DNA of 64,000 bases, taken from Rufibacter latericius. Lineage in GTDB: Bacteria > Bacteroidota > Bacteroidia > Cytophagales > Hymenobacteraceae. Numbering within the stretch: the first letter of the stretch is position 1; every line of letters starts with the position of its first letter. The position numbers and the translations under genes were made by a program. The stretch is taken from positions 1-64,000 of the forward strand of contig NZ_RJJD01000021.1 in assembly GCF_003721515.1 (NCBI RefSeq), written 5' to 3'. Positions 44,467 to 54,194 of this stretch are shown piece after piece. The notes under the pieces were generated by a model that saw only the letters and a list, made by a program, of their open reading frames with translations, did no database searches and had not been told where the DNA came from.

Positions 44467-47400
44467 ATGTCAGTTACTACTGTACAACCCTACAAACCGG
44501 TTAACCACATCCGCATTGTCACCGCCGCTTCCCTGTTTGACGGCCACGATGCGTCTATCAATATCATGCGCCGCATCATTCAGGCATCGGGCGCCGAGGT
44601 CATTCACCTGGGCCATAACCGCTCCGTGCAGGAGATCGTGGACTGTGCTATTCAGGAAGATGCACAGGCTATTGCCATCACCTCCTACCAAGGCGGCCAC
44701 CTGGAGTACTTCAAATACATGTATGACCTCCTCAACGAGCGCGGTTGCGGCCATGTGCGCATTTTCGGCGGCGGCGGCGGAGTGATACTTCCTACAGAAA
44801 TTGAGGAACTGCATGGCTACGGTATCGCCCGCATTTATTCCCCAGACGACGGACGCGCTATGGGCTTGCAGGGCATGATCAACGATATGCTGGAAAAATG
44901 CGACTTCCCCACCGGCCAGAACCTGAACGGAGAGGTAAAGCACCTGAAAGAAAAAGACATCAAATCCATCGCCCGCCTGATATCCGCTGCCGAGAACTTC
45001 CCCGAGGAATTCGCACGGGTGAAAGAGCAATTGATCTCAGGCGTTGACCAACAAGCCACAACCAACGGACAATCAACAACGCCAGTGCTGGGAATCACCG
45101 GTACCGGTGGCGCTGGTAAGTCTTCATTGGTGGATGAACTGGTGCGCCGTTTCCTGATGGATTTCCAGGACAAGACCATCGCCATCATCTCGGTAGACCC
45201 TTCAAAACGCAAAACAGGTGGTGCCTTGTTGGGTGACCGTATCCGGATGAACGCCATCAGCAACAGCCGCGTGTACATGCGCTCCCTGGCCACTCGCCAA
45301 AGCAACCTAGCCTTGAGCCGCTACGTGCAAGATGCTGTGGATGTGGTGAAGGCCGCCAACTTTGATTTGATCATCCTGGAGACCTCCGGTATTGGCCAGT
45401 CAGACACCGAAATCATTGAGCATTCAGACGCCAGCCTGTACGTGATGACGCCTGAGTACGGTGCCGCCACCCAACTGGAGAAAATAGACATGCTGGACTT
45501 CGCCGACATCATTGCGCTGAACAAGTTTGACAAGCGCGGTGCCTTGGATGCAATCCGGGATGTGAAGAAACAGTACAAGCGCAACCACCAGCTGTGGGAC
45601 GTGAGCGATGACGAGATCCCGGTATTCGGAACCATTGCCTCTCAGTTCAATGACCCAGGTATGAACCGTTTGTACAAGGCGGTGATGGCAAAGATCTCTG
45701 AGAAAACCGGGGTTAGCTTTGATTCCCAGATTCAGGCCACTGGTGAGATGTCAGAGAAAGTGTACATCATCCCTCCTGCCCGCACGCGCTACCTTTCTGA
45801 AATTGCCGAGAACAACCGCAGTTATGATAAGTGGGTGCAGGACCAGGCCAGCGTAGCTCAGAAACTGTATGGCATCCGGCAGTCTATTGAAGCCATTCAA
45901 GCCATTGAGGTAGAAGATAAAGATCGCTTGATTAAAGGGTTAGAGTACGCCTACGAAGAAACTGCTTTAAGGCTGGACGGCCAAAACAAGAAGCTGCTGG
46001 AAGGTTGGCCCGAGAAACGCCAGGCGTATAAAAATGAGTTCTACGAGTTCAAGGTACGGGATAAGGTACTGAAAATTGCCACCCACACTGAGAGCCTTTC
46101 GCACCTTCAGATTCCGAAGATCTCTACGCCGCGCTATGAGGCTTGGGGCGACTTACTGAAGTGGAACCTGCAGGAGAACGTTCCCGGTGAATTCCCTTAC
46201 ACCGCGGGCGTGTTCCCCTTCAAGCGCGAAGGCGAAGACCCCACCCGTATGTTCGCCGGAGAAGGCGGACCAGAGCGCACAAACCGGCGCTTCCACTACG
46301 TAAGTAAAGGCTTGCCCGCTAAGCGTTTATCTACTGCTTTTGACTCCGTTACTTTATATGGCGAAGACCCAGACCTTCGGCCAGATATCTACGGTAAAAT
46401 TGGGAACTCAGGGGTAAGCATCTGCTGCCTAGATGATGCCAAGAAACTGTACTCAGGCTTCAACCTGGCTCATCCGATGACTTCGGTATCCATGACCATC
46501 AACGGTCCGGCCGCTATCTTGACGGGCTTTTTCATGAACGCCGCCATTGACCAGCAATGTGAGTTGTACATCAAGGAGAACGGGTTAGAGGCCGAAGTAA
46601 ACGAGCGTATTGAGGCTATTTTCGCAGAAAAAGGTCAAAAACGTCCGGTGTACCAAGGCGAATTACCTGACGGGAACGATGGTTTGGGGCTGATGCTCTT
46701 AGGCGTGACCGGCGATCAGGTGTTACCGGCAGACATTTACGGGCAGATCAAAGAGAAAACCCTGGCCTCGGTACGCGGTACGGTTCAGGCCGATATCCTG
46801 AAGGAAGACCAGGCCCAGAACACCTGTATTTTCAGCACCGAGTTCGCGCTGCGTCTTATGGGTGACGTGCAGCAGTACTTCATTGACCACAACGTCCGGA
46901 ACTTCTACTCGGTTTCTATCAGTGGCTATCACATTGCCGAGGCGGGGGCCAACCCTATTTCGCAATTGGCCTTCACACTGGCGAACGGTTTCACCTTTGT
47001 GGAGTATTACGTGAGCCGCGGCATGGACATCAACGCGTTTGCGCCTAACCTGAGCTTCTTCTTCTCCAACGGCATTGACCCGGAATATGCGGTGATCGGT
47101 CGGGTGGCCAGAAGAATATGGGCGAAGGCCATGAAATTGAAGTATGGCGCAAACGCCCGTTCGCAGATGTTGAAGTACCACATCCAGACTTCGGGCCGCT
47201 CGCTGCACGCCCAGGAGATAGACTTCAATGACATCCGGACTACGCTTCAGGCTTTGTATGCAATTTATGACAACTGTAATTCCCTGCATACGAATGCTTA
47301 CGATGAGGCCATCACCACGCCAACCGAGGCATCGGTACGTCGCGCCATGGCCATCCAGCTCATCATTAACCGTGAGTTAGGATTAGCCAAAAATGAAAAC

Positions 47401-47874
47401 CCACTGCAAGGCTCCTTCATCATTGAAGAACTCACCGATCTGGTGGAGGAAGCGGTATTGCTGGAATTTGACCGCATCACAGAACGTGGCGGTGTGTTAG
47501 GTGCCATGGAGACCATGTACCAGCGCGGTAAGATTCAGGAGGAAAGCCTATATTACGAGACCCTGAAGCATACCGGTGAATACCCGATTATTGGCGTGAA
47601 CACCTTCCTGAGCAGCCAGGGCTCTCCTACGGTGATTCCGTCGGAAGTGATCAGAGCTACCGAGGAAGAGAAGCAGTACCAGATTTCCATGCTACAGGAG
47701 TTGCAGGCGCGGCATTCAGATAAAACCCCTGCCCGTTTAAAGCAATTACAGGAAGTAGCGGTACACAACGGCAACATCTTTGAGGCAATTATGGAAACCT
47801 CCAAATACTGCTCTTTGGGCCAAATCACTAATGCGCTGTTCGCCGTGGGTGGTCAGTACCGACGCAACATGTAG
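44467..47874 (+). CDS. icmF: fused isobutyryl-CoA mutase family protein (IcmF)
   Basis: A 1135-residue B12-dependent acyl-CoA mutase fused to its G-protein chaperone. In order: B12-binding domain (about 15-150; [14 protein letters not shown] with the cobalt-ligand His27, and the conserved GGGG loop), MeaB-type GTPase (about 205-440; Walker [10 protein letters not shown] near 216, NKFD), linker, then the mutase barrel (about 590-1100; [62 protein letters not shown]). Such fusions rearrange isobutyryl-, pivalyl- or related CoAs. It is slightly longer than typical IcmF (~1090). Single gene ending in a strong terminator. Confidence 0.93.
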   Translation: MSVTTVQPYKPVNHIRIVTAASLFDGHDASINIMRRIIQASGAEVIHLGHNRSVQEIVDCAIQEDAQAIAITSYQGGHLEYFKYMYDLLNERGCGHVRIFGGGGGVILPTEIEELHGYGIARIYSPDDGRAMGLQGMINDMLEKCDFPTGQNLNGEVKHLKEKDIKSIARLISAAENFPEEFARVKEQLISGVDQQATTNGQSTTPVLGITGTGGAGKSSLVDELVRRFLMDFQDKTIAIISVDPSKRKTGGALLGDRIRMNAISNSRVYMRSLATRQSNLALSRYVQDAVDVVKAANFDLIILETSGIGQSDTEIIEHSDASLYVMTPEYGAATQLEKIDMLDFADIIALNKFDKRGALDAIRDVKKQYKRNHQLWDVSDDEIPVFGTIASQFNDPGMNRLYKAVMAKISEKTGVSFDSQIQATGEMSEKVYIIPPARTRYLSEIAENNRSYDKWVQDQASVAQKLYGIRQSIEAIQAIEVEDKDRLIKGLEYAYEETALRLDGQNKKLLEGWPEKRQAYKNEFYEFKVRDKVLKIATHTESLSHLQIPKISTPRYEAWGDLLKWNLQENVPGEFPYTAGVFPFKREGEDPTRMFAGEGGPERTNRRFHYVSKGLPAKRLSTAFDSVTLYGEDPDLRPDIYGKIGNSGVSICCLDDAKKLYSGFNLAHPMTSVSMTINGPAAILTGFFMNAAIDQQCELYIKENGLEAEVNERIEAIFAEKGQKRPVYQGELPDGNDGLGLMLLGVTGDQVLPADIYGQIKEKTLASVRGTVQADILKEDQAQNTCIFSTEFALRLMGDVQQYFIDHNVRNFYSVSISGYHIAEAGANPISQLAFTLANGFTFVEYYVSRGMDINAFAPNLSFFFSNGIDPEYAVIGRVARRIWAKAMKLKYGANARSQMLKYHIQTSGRSLHAQEIDFNDIRTTLQALYAIYDNCNSLHTNAYDEAITTPTEASVRRAMAIQLIINRELGLAKNENPLQGSFIIEELTDLVEEAVLLEFDRITERGGVLGAMETMYQRGKIQEESLYYETLKHTGEYPIIGVNTFLSSQGSPTVIPSEVIRATEEEKQYQISMLQELQARHSDKTPARLKQLQEVAVHNGNIFEAIMETSKYCSLGQITNALFAVGGQYRRNM

Positions 47875-47932
47875 TAGGAGGAATCTTAGGGTCTGAGTCT
47901 TAGGTCTAGAATCTTAATAGTAGAAAGAGTAT

Positions 47933-47966
47933 CAGAGAGGAGCCGATGAAAGTTGGCTCCTCTCTG
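47933..47966 (+). terminator. terminator of icmF
   Basis: CAGAGAGGAGCC pairs with GGCTCCTCTCTG across a 10-nt loop, followed by TTTT. Confidence 0.8.
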
Positions 47967-48000
47967 TTTTGGGCCCTTTATTGAAAAAGGGGTAGGAATC

Positions 48001-48030
48001 ACGTTTAGCCTCTTATAAAGTAGGTTTCAC
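48001..48030. repeat. dispersed palindrome, truncated copy
   Basis: ACGTTTAGCCTCTT and AAAGTAGGTTTCAC; short arms and mismatches. Confidence 0.35.
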
Positions 48031-48072
48031 TTTTCCGGTGCTGCTATTCAAAAACTAAGATTACAGACAAGG

Positions 48073-48104
48073 GTTTGAGGGCCTTTGTAAACAGGTTCAA
48101 AACT
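48073..48104. repeat. dispersed palindrome, second degenerate copy
   Basis: GTTTGAGGGCCTTTG and TAAACAGGTTCAAAAC, 40 nt beyond the previous copy. Confidence 0.4.
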
Positions 48105-48204
48105 ATTTTCAAGACGCTTTATGGCTTTATTATCAGAATTTTATATATTTAATACAAGGGTAATAATTAGGTTACTGATAAGTTAACCAGATTGTAGAAT
48201 ATTA

Positions 48205-48221
48205 CGTTTATACTATAAACG
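48205..48221. promoter_or_regulatory. 17-bp palindrome before small gene
   Basis: CGTTTATA, one base, TATAAACG: perfect, 16 nt before the ATG of the 42-codon gene. Position suggests an operator. Confidence 0.45.
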
Positions 48222-48237
48222 CTCTAAGGGTAACGCC

Positions 48238-48366
48238 ATGAAAACTATCGCCACTATCTCCTCCATTCTGATTATTGGTGTGCTGGGTATCTATGCCACT
48301 ACTTGGCTGTCGCCAGGAAACATTCCCCTGGATCTTTCAGAGGAAGACATTCACCTATATCTCTAA
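48238..48366 (+). CDS. 42-residue small membrane or secreted peptide
   Basis: A short frame preceded by AAGGG at a good ribosome-binding distance (unusually clear for this genome) and followed by its own hairpin terminator. The product starts MKTIATISSILIIGVLGIYATTWLS, a basic residue plus one hydrophobic span, and ends with an acidic tail (LDLSEEDIHLYL). Promoter palindrome, binding site, frame and terminator together make a complete transcription unit. Family unknown. Confidence 0.6.
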   Translation: MKTIATISSILIIGVLGIYATTWLSPGNIPLDLSEEDIHLYL

Positions 48367-48402
48367 AGCTTGTAGAAAGACCAGCTTATTCATACCCCTC
48401 CT

Positions 48403-48426
48403 AAAACCCCGCGTTGACGGGGTTTT
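48403..48426 (+). terminator. terminator of the 42-codon gene
   Basis: AAAACCCCG pairs with CGGGGTTTT across a 6-nt loop. Confidence 0.75.
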
Positions 48427-48486
48427 GTGTTCCAATACCATCCAAATTCCATAGAAACCGTACCTTTACCTTACAAAAGAAAAACT

Positions 48487-49110
48487 ATGGAATTAAAAGA
48501 CCTTTCCCAAAAAATCAGCTACATCATTGGCCGAGACATGGCAGCCAACTTTGCCAAGCAAGGCATTGAAGTAGAACCCGAAGCATTGCTTTTCGGTCTT
48601 AAAGAAGCTATCAGCGGAAATCCTTCTAAGCTTGACCAGAACGAGGTGCAGCAGGCGATGATGCAACTGCAGATGCAGATGCAGGAAAAACAACAAGCTA
48701 CGGCAGGTGCCTCCGGCGAGGAGAACAGAAAAGAAGGTGAAGCCTTTTTAGAGGCTAACAAAGAGAAAGAGGGCGTACACGCTTTGCCAAGCGGCCTGCA
48801 ATACCAGGTGCTGGAAAGCGGATCGGGCAGGACCCCAACCAGAAACTCCAACGTAACCACCCATTACCACGGCACGCTCATTAACGGCACCGTATTTGAT
48901 TCGTCTTACGAGCGGGGCGAACCTGCTACGTTCCCGGTAAACGGCGTGATTGCCGGCTGGACCGAAGCCCTCCAGCTGATGAAAGAAGGAGACAAATGGC
49001 GCTTGTTCATCCCCGGTAACCTGGCCTATGGTTCCCGTGGTGCTGGCGGAGACATTGGACCAAATGCCACCTTGATTTTTGATGTGGAATTAATCACCGT
49101 CAACAACTAA
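48487..49110 (+). CDS. FKBP-type peptidyl-prolyl isomerase (FklB/Mip-like)
   Basis: A 207-residue cis-trans proline isomerase. The N-terminal helical dimerisation domain (about 1-95: ELKDLSQKISYIIGRDMAANFAKQGIEVEPEALLFGLKEAI) is followed by a complete FKBP domain: ALPSGLQYQVLESGSG, TTHYHGTLINGTVFDSSYERGEPATFPVNGVIAGWTEALQLM and IPGNLAYGSRGAGGDIGPNATLIFDVELI. No signal peptide is seen, so it should be cytosolic like FklB. The frame opens at 48427 inside the preceding terminator; ATG 48487 is the sensible start. Confidence 0.93.
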   Translation: MELKDLSQKISYIIGRDMAANFAKQGIEVEPEALLFGLKEAISGNPSKLDQNEVQQAMMQLQMQMQEKQQATAGASGEENRKEGEAFLEANKEKEGVHALPSGLQYQVLESGSGRTPTRNSNVTTHYHGTLINGTVFDSSYERGEPATFPVNGVIAGWTEALQLMKEGDKWRLFIPGNLAYGSRGAGGDIGPNATLIFDVELITVNN

Positions 49111-49125
49111 GGTACCTTTCAAGTT

Positions 49126-49171
49126 AAAGCACAAGGGGAATTTGCCAGCCCGCAGGTTCCCCTTGTGCTTT
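49126..49171 (+). terminator. terminator of FKBP gene
   Basis: AAAGCACAAGGGGAA pairs perfectly with TTCCCCTTGTGCTTT across a 16-nt loop. Confidence 0.8.
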
Positions 49172-49269
49172 ATTACCTTCTTAGGTTTAGGTTTGATCGC
49201 CTGCCTTTTCTTCCACTTACTGCTCCAACTCTTCGCACAGGGGGGTAAACGGATACAGGTTCCTGAGGC

Positions 49270-49308
49270 ACTCTTTAGGTACCTTTTCATAAAAGGAATC
49301 TAAAAACA
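49270..49308. repeat. dispersed palindrome, first of two adjacent copies
   Basis: ACTCTTTAGGTACCTTTTC and ATAAAAGGAATCTAAAAACA; arms mostly complementary. Confidence 0.5.
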
Positions 49309-49314
49309 CCTGCT

Positions 49315-49352
49315 CCTTTTAGGGCTTTTTCGGAAAAGAAGGCTTTAAACGG
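49315..49352. repeat. dispersed palindrome, second adjacent copy
   Basis: CCTTTTAGGGCTTTTTC and GAAAAGAAGGCTTTAAACGG. Only 6 nt from the previous copy and 12 nt from the end of the gene at 49365. Confidence 0.65.
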
Positions 49353-49364
49353 AAATCAGGCGTT

Positions 49365-49805
49365 CTATAAAGAATTGGAGGGAGTGTCATGCTCCAGCCA
49401 ATCTACCGCTTCGTTTATCTGGGTGAAATAATTGATGGTGATAGGAAGGTTGAACTTACAGACCCGGTTCAAAGAGTATTCATGGATCATCTGTTTGTAT
49501 TTAGAATCAGACATCACCAGGGCAACATGAAGGCCCTCAGGCACAAACGAGGTGTCATCGCTCTGCAGCATACTTAATTCCCACTCTTCCGCTTCAGCAG
49601 ACAAGATTCCCCGGTGACAGGTATTGATCAGGCATTTATTTAGATTGTTTTCCTTGATAAGGGTAAACAATTCCTCTATCCCTTTTCTGCATTCTTCCAA
49701 CCCAACATCCTTTCTCCATTTTAACATGGCTATCCGTGTGGATGTATCCAGCCATACTTTGAAGAAATCTGTATCAGCTTGCATTATATTCTTTTTCGTA
49801 TACAA
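49365..49805 (-). CDS. hypothetical protein, possible STAS-like fold
   Basis: A 146-residue soluble protein of unknown function, in an AT-richer neighbourhood. Its pattern of a Trp-bearing first strand (RIAMLKWRKDVGLEE), helix (GIEELFTLIKENN), strand (KCLINTCHRGILS), strand (GLHVALVMSD), and end helix (NEAVDWLEHD) parallels the protein at 18276-18701. This suggests a shared SpoIIAA/STAS-like fold. An internal ATG (MQADTDFFKVW) seven codons in is an alternative start. Confidence 0.55.
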   Translation of the reverse strand: MYTKKNIMQADTDFFKVWLDTSTRIAMLKWRKDVGLEECRKGIEELFTLIKENNLNKCLINTCHRGILSAEAEEWELSMLQSDDTSFVPEGLHVALVMSDSKYKQMIHEYSLNRVCKFNLPITINYFTQINEAVDWLEHDTPSNSL

Positions 49806-50155
49806 TTTTGTATTTATTAATTTTTAAGATTGTGCTTTGCACCCCTATTTATACTAATTTGATGTAAATTATAAATTAAAAAATACCTATCCAAATGAGG
49901 AAGTAAATATGCCTCTAAACTTTTCTAGATAAAGCCTAAAATATATTGGAAAAGGTACATACCTCTTGAATAAGCCAGAAAAGTCCATTCAATCTATTGG
50001 GGTAAAATGCCTTCAGGAAACCTATTTAAATTCGTGAATAGCTATTACTTTTGCCGACTTTCTTCTCGGGAGGAGAAACTTACCCAAGGGTGGCAAAACA
50101 AACTGTTAGCCCATGGTAAGTAGCATTGACCTGAGGTTTTTACGAACTGATTACA
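49806..50155. other. AT-rich intergenic region before kup
   Basis: About 350 bases. The left part is AT-rich and presumably carries the promoter of the minus-strand gene at 49365. The right part holds the kup promoter and a ~95-nt kup leader with small hairpins (TTCTC/GAGAA at 50063-50077 and CTTACC/GGTAAG at 50079-50120). No known riboswitch core is recognised. Confidence 0.45.
50046..50053 (+). promoter_or_regulatory. -7 box TACTTTTG of kup
   Basis: Exact TAnnTTTG match 102 nt before the ATG. Part of it pairs with GGCAAAA at 50092-50098 as an inverted repeat. Confidence 0.5.
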
Positions 50156-52102
50156 ATGGATAACTCTAGTCACGCACAACGAGTATCGGGTGCGGGTTTG
50201 TTGATTGCCTTAGGTATTATTTACGGTGACATCGGGACCTCTCCGCTGTACGTGATGAAAGCCATCATCGGGTCCTCTCCCATCAATGCCACCCTGGTGT
50301 ACGGGGGTATTTCCTGCGTGGTCTGGACCCTCACTCTCCAAACGACCATCAAATATGTCATCCTTACCCTACAGGCTGACAATAATGGCGAGGGTGGCAT
50401 CTTCTCCCTGTTTGCCTTGGTACGGCGCCATGCCAAGTGGCTTACCGTACCGGCTATGCTGGGGGGTAGCGCACTCCTAGCCGATGGAGTCATCACGCCG
50501 CCTATTTCGGTTTCATCAGCGGTAGAAGGCTTGCTCCTGCTCAACCCAGATATTCCTACAGTACCCATTGTAATCGGTATTCTGGTGCTCCTTTTCTTGT
50601 TGCAGAGTTTCGGGACCCAGATTGTAGGCAAGGCTTTCGGGCCGGTGATGTTCGTATGGTTCAGTATGCTGGCCATTTTGGGTGTCCTTTCTGTGATGGA
50701 GCATCCCGAGATCCTCAAATCCCTGAACCCCTATTATGCCTATGACTTGCTGGTGAATTACCCGGGAGGTTTCTGGTTGTTGGGCGCGGTTTTCCTGTGT
50801 ACGACGGGTGCTGAGGCCCTTTACTCAGATTTAGGGCACTGCGGCAAAGGGAACATCCGGGTTAGTTGGGTCTTTGTGAAAACCTGCCTTTTGCTTAATT
50901 ATTTCGGGCAAGGGGCCTGGCTGATGCAGTATGAAGGTAAAAAGCTGGTTTCCTTGGGCACTGTCAATCCGTTTTATGGCATCATGCCGGAGTGGTTCCT
51001 GCTCTTCGGGATAATTATTGCTACCATTGCGGCGGTAATCGCGAGCCAGGCCCTTATCACGGGTTCTTTTACCCTGATTGGGGAAGCCATCCGGTTGAAC
51101 ATGTGGCCGAAGGTGCGCCTGATCTATCCTACCAACGTGAAGGGCCAGTTGTACGTGCCCAGCATCAACCTGCTGCTTTTGCTGGGGTGCGTGGCGGTGG
51201 TGCTGTATTTCGAGGAATCGGCGAACATGGAAGCCGCTTACGGGTTGGCGATTACGGTCACCATGCTGATGACGACTACCCTGCTAAGCTATTATCTTCT
51301 TACCAAACGAGTGGCGAAGGTGGGTGTCTTTATCTTTTTGGCGGTTTACCTGGCCATTGAAGGTTCTTTCCTGATTGCCAACTTAATCAAGTTTCCGCAC
51401 GGGGGTTGGGTGACGCTGCTGATCGGGTTTATCTTGATATCGGTGATGTACATCTGGCTCAAGGCTTTTTTCATCAAACGCCGGCTCACCGAGCATGTTT
51501 CCTTGCCTGAGTATGTACCCGCCCTTCGGGAACTGAGCGAAGACGAGACCATCCCGAAATACGCGACTCATCTGGTGTTCATGACCAGCGCCGATCGCTC
51601 ATCAGAGATTGAGTCCAAGATCATCTATTCCATCTTCCAGAAAAGACCCAAGCGGGCCGATATCTACTGGTTTGTGCACGTGCAGACCATGGATGAGCCG
51701 TATACCATGGAGTACAAGGTGAACGTACTGGCCGAAAAAGATGTAGTCCGAATTGATTTCCGGTTGGGGTTTAGGGTAGAGCAACGCATCAACCTGTTCT
51801 TCCGGAGAGTAGTGGAAGACTTGGTAAAAAACAAAGAGGTGGATATTACCAGCCGCTACAGCTCCCTGAACAAACAGAATCTCATTGGAGATTTCCGGTT
51901 TGTGGTGCTAGAGAAGTTCCTGAGTTACGAAAACGACCTCCCCTTCTGGGAAAACACCATCATGCAGTCGTACTTCAACATAAAGCAATTCACCACCTCA
52001 GAAGGCAAATGGTTCGGGCTTGACACCAGTTCGGTGAAAATAGAGAAAGTGCCCCTGATCATTAAACCAGCCCGCGAAGTTGAACTGATGCGCATCAAAT
52101 AA
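50156..52102 (+). CDS. kup: KUP/HAK/KT potassium uptake protein
   Basis: A 648-residue potassium:proton symporter of the inner membrane with 12 hydrophobic helices in the first ~450 residues and a long cytosolic C-terminal domain. Signature segments are GIIYGDIGTSPLYVMKAI (helix 1), NGEGGIFSLFALVRRHA, GGSALLADGVITPPISVSSAVEGL, GAVFLCTTGAEALYSDLGHCGKGNIRVSW and QALITGSFTLIGEAIRLNMWPK. Length is as usual for Kup (~620-650). It lets the cell take up K+ at low external concentration. Monocistronic, with a structured leader. Confidence 0.96.
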   Translation: MDNSSHAQRVSGAGLLIALGIIYGDIGTSPLYVMKAIIGSSPINATLVYGGISCVVWTLTLQTTIKYVILTLQADNNGEGGIFSLFALVRRHAKWLTVPAMLGGSALLADGVITPPISVSSAVEGLLLLNPDIPTVPIVIGILVLLFLLQSFGTQIVGKAFGPVMFVWFSMLAILGVLSVMEHPEILKSLNPYYAYDLLVNYPGGFWLLGAVFLCTTGAEALYSDLGHCGKGNIRVSWVFVKTCLLLNYFGQGAWLMQYEGKKLVSLGTVNPFYGIMPEWFLLFGIIIATIAAVIASQALITGSFTLIGEAIRLNMWPKVRLIYPTNVKGQLYVPSINLLLLLGCVAVVLYFEESANMEAAYGLAITVTMLMTTTLLSYYLLTKRVAKVGVFIFLAVYLAIEGSFLIANLIKFPHGGWVTLLIGFILISVMYIWLKAFFIKRRLTEHVSLPEYVPALRELSEDETIPKYATHLVFMTSADRSSEIESKIIYSIFQKRPKRADIYWFVHVQTMDEPYTMEYKVNVLAEKDVVRIDFRLGFRVEQRINLFFRRVVEDLVKNKEVDITSRYSSLNKQNLIGDFRFVVLEKFLSYENDLPFWENTIMQSYFNIKQFTTSEGKWFGLDTSSVKIEKVPLIIKPAREVELMRIK

Positions 52103-52152
52103 CGCCTTTCGCCTTGGAAAATAAAAATGGCTAAGCTTTCCTGAAGAGGTAG

Positions 52153-52186
52153 ATTTAAGTCCCTTTTCCTGAAAAAGCCCTAAAAC
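52153..52186. repeat. dispersed palindrome, inverted relative to its neighbour
   Basis: ATTTAAGTCCCTTTT and GAAAAAGCCCTAAAAC; its right arm is the start of the terminator stem. Confidence 0.55.
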
Positions 52187-52227
52187 AGAAAGGCCGCTCC
52201 AGTGAGCGGCCTTTCTGTTTTAGGGCT
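52176..52227. terminator. bidirectional terminator, 24-bp perfect stem
   Basis: 52176-52199 pairs with 52204-52227, loop CAGT. The outer 11 bases of each arm (AGCCCTAAAAC) are repeat sequence, the inner part (AGAAAGGCCGCTC) is unique: a terminator built out of a palindrome arm. It ends kup and the M61 gene. Confidence 0.85.
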
Positions 52228-52232
52228 GTTAA

Positions 52233-52267
52233 TTTTAGGCTGTTTCCTGAAAAAGAGGCTTAAAACG
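52233..52267. repeat. dispersed palindrome abutting the M61 stop codon
   Basis: TTTTAGGCTGTTTCC and TGAAAAAGAGGCTTAAAACG; ends one base before the peptidase gene. Confidence 0.6.
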
Positions 52268-54070
52268 CTATTTGGCGCTGGTCCATTTCAGGTAGCTCTT
52301 CTTCTGAACATCTGTGGGCGAGGCGGCCATATCGGCGCGGAACTTCAGGGTCTGATCTTTAAGTAAGGTTACCGGGAGAATCATCAGTTGCCCGCTTCGG
52401 TTAAGCACCAACTCCAACACGTCTCCCACGGCATAGGCCGGAATGGATTTGTTGATGTCATCTGAAACCCGGTAGCCGTTCATGCCCAAGATCTCATCGT
52501 TCACGTTTAAGCCCGCTTGCCAGGCACTACCGTTACGGGTCACCGTGGTCACCACCGGCTTGCCGCTGGCGGTGGAGATACCGGCTCCTAAAAGTGGCTT
52601 GTTCGTGCCTTTGTTTACGTCTGTGAGGGTAATTCCTACGGAGCTGAAATAGGAATTATAGTCCGGAGTCTCTACCCCGTACACGTATCTTCTGAAGAAG
52701 TCATCCATAGAACGGCCGGTGAACTTCTCTATGCCCGCCTGAAACTCTTTCTCTGAGAAGCCTCTTTTCTTTTGCTTGTAGTATTGGTCATACAGGGCTT
52801 TCATGGCATCGTCTAGGGACTTAGTGCCCTTGGTGGCTTTCAGGATCTCTAAGTCCAGCAACATGCCCAGGAGGCCTCCTTTGCTGTAGTACGAAAGGTG
52901 CGTGTTGTAAGAGTTCTCATCGGGCCGGTATTGCTTGATCCAGGCATCGAAGCTGGATTGGGCCGCCGATACTACCTTGTTCCCCGGGGTGTTCTCCACG
53001 CTGGTGATGCTGCTGGCAATGTCGTCCAGGTGCTCGCGCTCTGAGGTGAAGCCCGCCCGGCGCATGATCACGTTGGCGTAGTAAGAAGTGAATCCTTCGG
53101 AGACCCACAGCATTCTGGAGTAGTTTTCCTGGTTGTAGTCAAAAGGCCCTAATTCCATCGGGCGCAGCCGTTTCACGTTCCAGAGGTGGAAGTACTCGTG
53201 GGCAACCAGGTTCAGGAACCCCTTATAGCCTCTCTCGGTGCCATAAGCGGTACGGGTAGCGTGCAGCGTGGTAGAGTTCAGGTGCTCTAATCCGCCGCCG
53301 CCCGCGGGTAGGTTATGGACGATGAACAGGTAGTAGGTTATCGGCAACTCTCCAAAGACCTTAGCAGCCTCTTCGGTGACTTTCTTCATATCGGCGGTGA
53401 GGCGGGCAGGGTCATAGTTGGCATCACCGAACATGGCTACCTCGTGCTTTACGCCGTTGCTTTCAAAAGACAGGATCTCATGGTTCCCGATCTCAAAAGG
53501 TGAATCGGCGAGAATATCATAGTTGGCGGCTTTGTAGGTGTAGGGTTGCCCACTCACGGCCGGAAGCCCCGTAGACACTTTGGCCCATCCTTTGAACGGC
53601 ACCACAGTAACGGTGGAAGGGAGATCTTTATGGCCTTCTGGGTACATGAACACGCTGGTGCCGTTCAGGTAACCGTGGCTGGCATCAACAAAGCTGGTGC
53701 GAACGCTCAGCTCAAAGGCATACACTTTGTATTTTACTGTCACGTCTTTTCCGCCGGTGGCAATGCGCCAGGTGTTCTTATCGATTTTTCCCGCGGAAAC
53801 GGGAGAATTATTCACCACCGCCTGGAAAGCCTCCACGTTTTTTGGAAACTCTCTAATCAAGTAGGAACCCGGGGTCCAGACGGGCATGGTTACGTCCAGG
53901 TTCTTGCCTTTGAAGCCCTCCAGGCGCATTTCCACCTCAAAGTAATGGGTATGCGGCTCAGGCATGGAAAGCCGGTAAGAGATTTTAGGCGCGGCAGCTG
54001 CCGCCGTAGAGAAAGCCAAAGCCAGCAGCACCAGCACTCCCGTTGCCCAGGAATGGATTATTTTTTGCAT
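52268..54070 (-). CDS. M61-family metallopeptidase (glycyl aminopeptidase) with PDZ domain
   Basis: A 600-residue secreted zinc peptidase. After the signal peptide (about 1-27) come an N-terminal beta-sandwich (ISYRLSMPEPHTHYFEVEM, TMPVWTPGSYLIREF) and the catalytic domain with GAMEN-like GGGLEHLNST and the zinc motif VAHEYFHLWNVKRLRP, whose second glutamate lies in LWVSEGFTSYYA. A C-terminal PDZ domain covers about 475-580 (LGAGISTASGKPVVTTVTRNGSAWQAGLNVNDEILGMNGYRV). The family prefers N-terminal Gly or Ala residues. It is probably periplasmic or surface-bound. Confidence 0.93.
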   Translation of the reverse strand: MQKIIHSWATGVLVLLALAFSTAAAAAPKISYRLSMPEPHTHYFEVEMRLEGFKGKNLDVTMPVWTPGSYLIREFPKNVEAFQAVVNNSPVSAGKIDKNTWRIATGGKDVTVKYKVYAFELSVRTSFVDASHGYLNGTSVFMYPEGHKDLPSTVTVVPFKGWAKVSTGLPAVSGQPYTYKAANYDILADSPFEIGNHEILSFESNGVKHEVAMFGDANYDPARLTADMKKVTEEAAKVFGELPITYYLFIVHNLPAGGGGLEHLNSTTLHATRTAYGTERGYKGFLNLVAHEYFHLWNVKRLRPMELGPFDYNQENYSRMLWVSEGFTSYYANVIMRRAGFTSEREHLDDIASSITSVENTPGNKVVSAAQSSFDAWIKQYRPDENSYNTHLSYYSKGGLLGMLLDLEILKATKGTKSLDDAMKALYDQYYKQKKRGFSEKEFQAGIEKFTGRSMDDFFRRYVYGVETPDYNSYFSSVGITLTDVNKGTNKPLLGAGISTASGKPVVTTVTRNGSAWQAGLNVNDEILGMNGYRVSDDINKSIPAYAVGDVLELVLNRSGQLMILPVTLLKDQTLKFRADMAASPTDVQKKSYLKWTSAK

Positions 54071-54194
54071 AAAGATGTAAAGTAGTTTGGATTAAGATCG
54101 AATATTACGGCTAAAAAGCGGCTTAACCAAAGGCACGGGTATCTCAGGCAACCGCGACCCGTGGTAAATACGTATGCAACACAAAGGATTGAAT

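Larger units (their letters stand above)
47875..48237. other. intergenic region with terminator, two repeat copies and a palindrome
   Basis: Holds the icmF terminator (47933-47966), two degenerate palindrome copies (48001-48030, 48073-48104), and the AT-rich promoter area with the CGTTTATA-C-TATAAACG palindrome before the 42-codon gene. Confidence 0.5.

Noticed and set aside
50049-50120. Possible riboswitch in the kup leader
   Set aside because: The outer stem overlaps the -7 box, so it would not be in the RNA; the remaining small hairpins match no riboswitch core I know.
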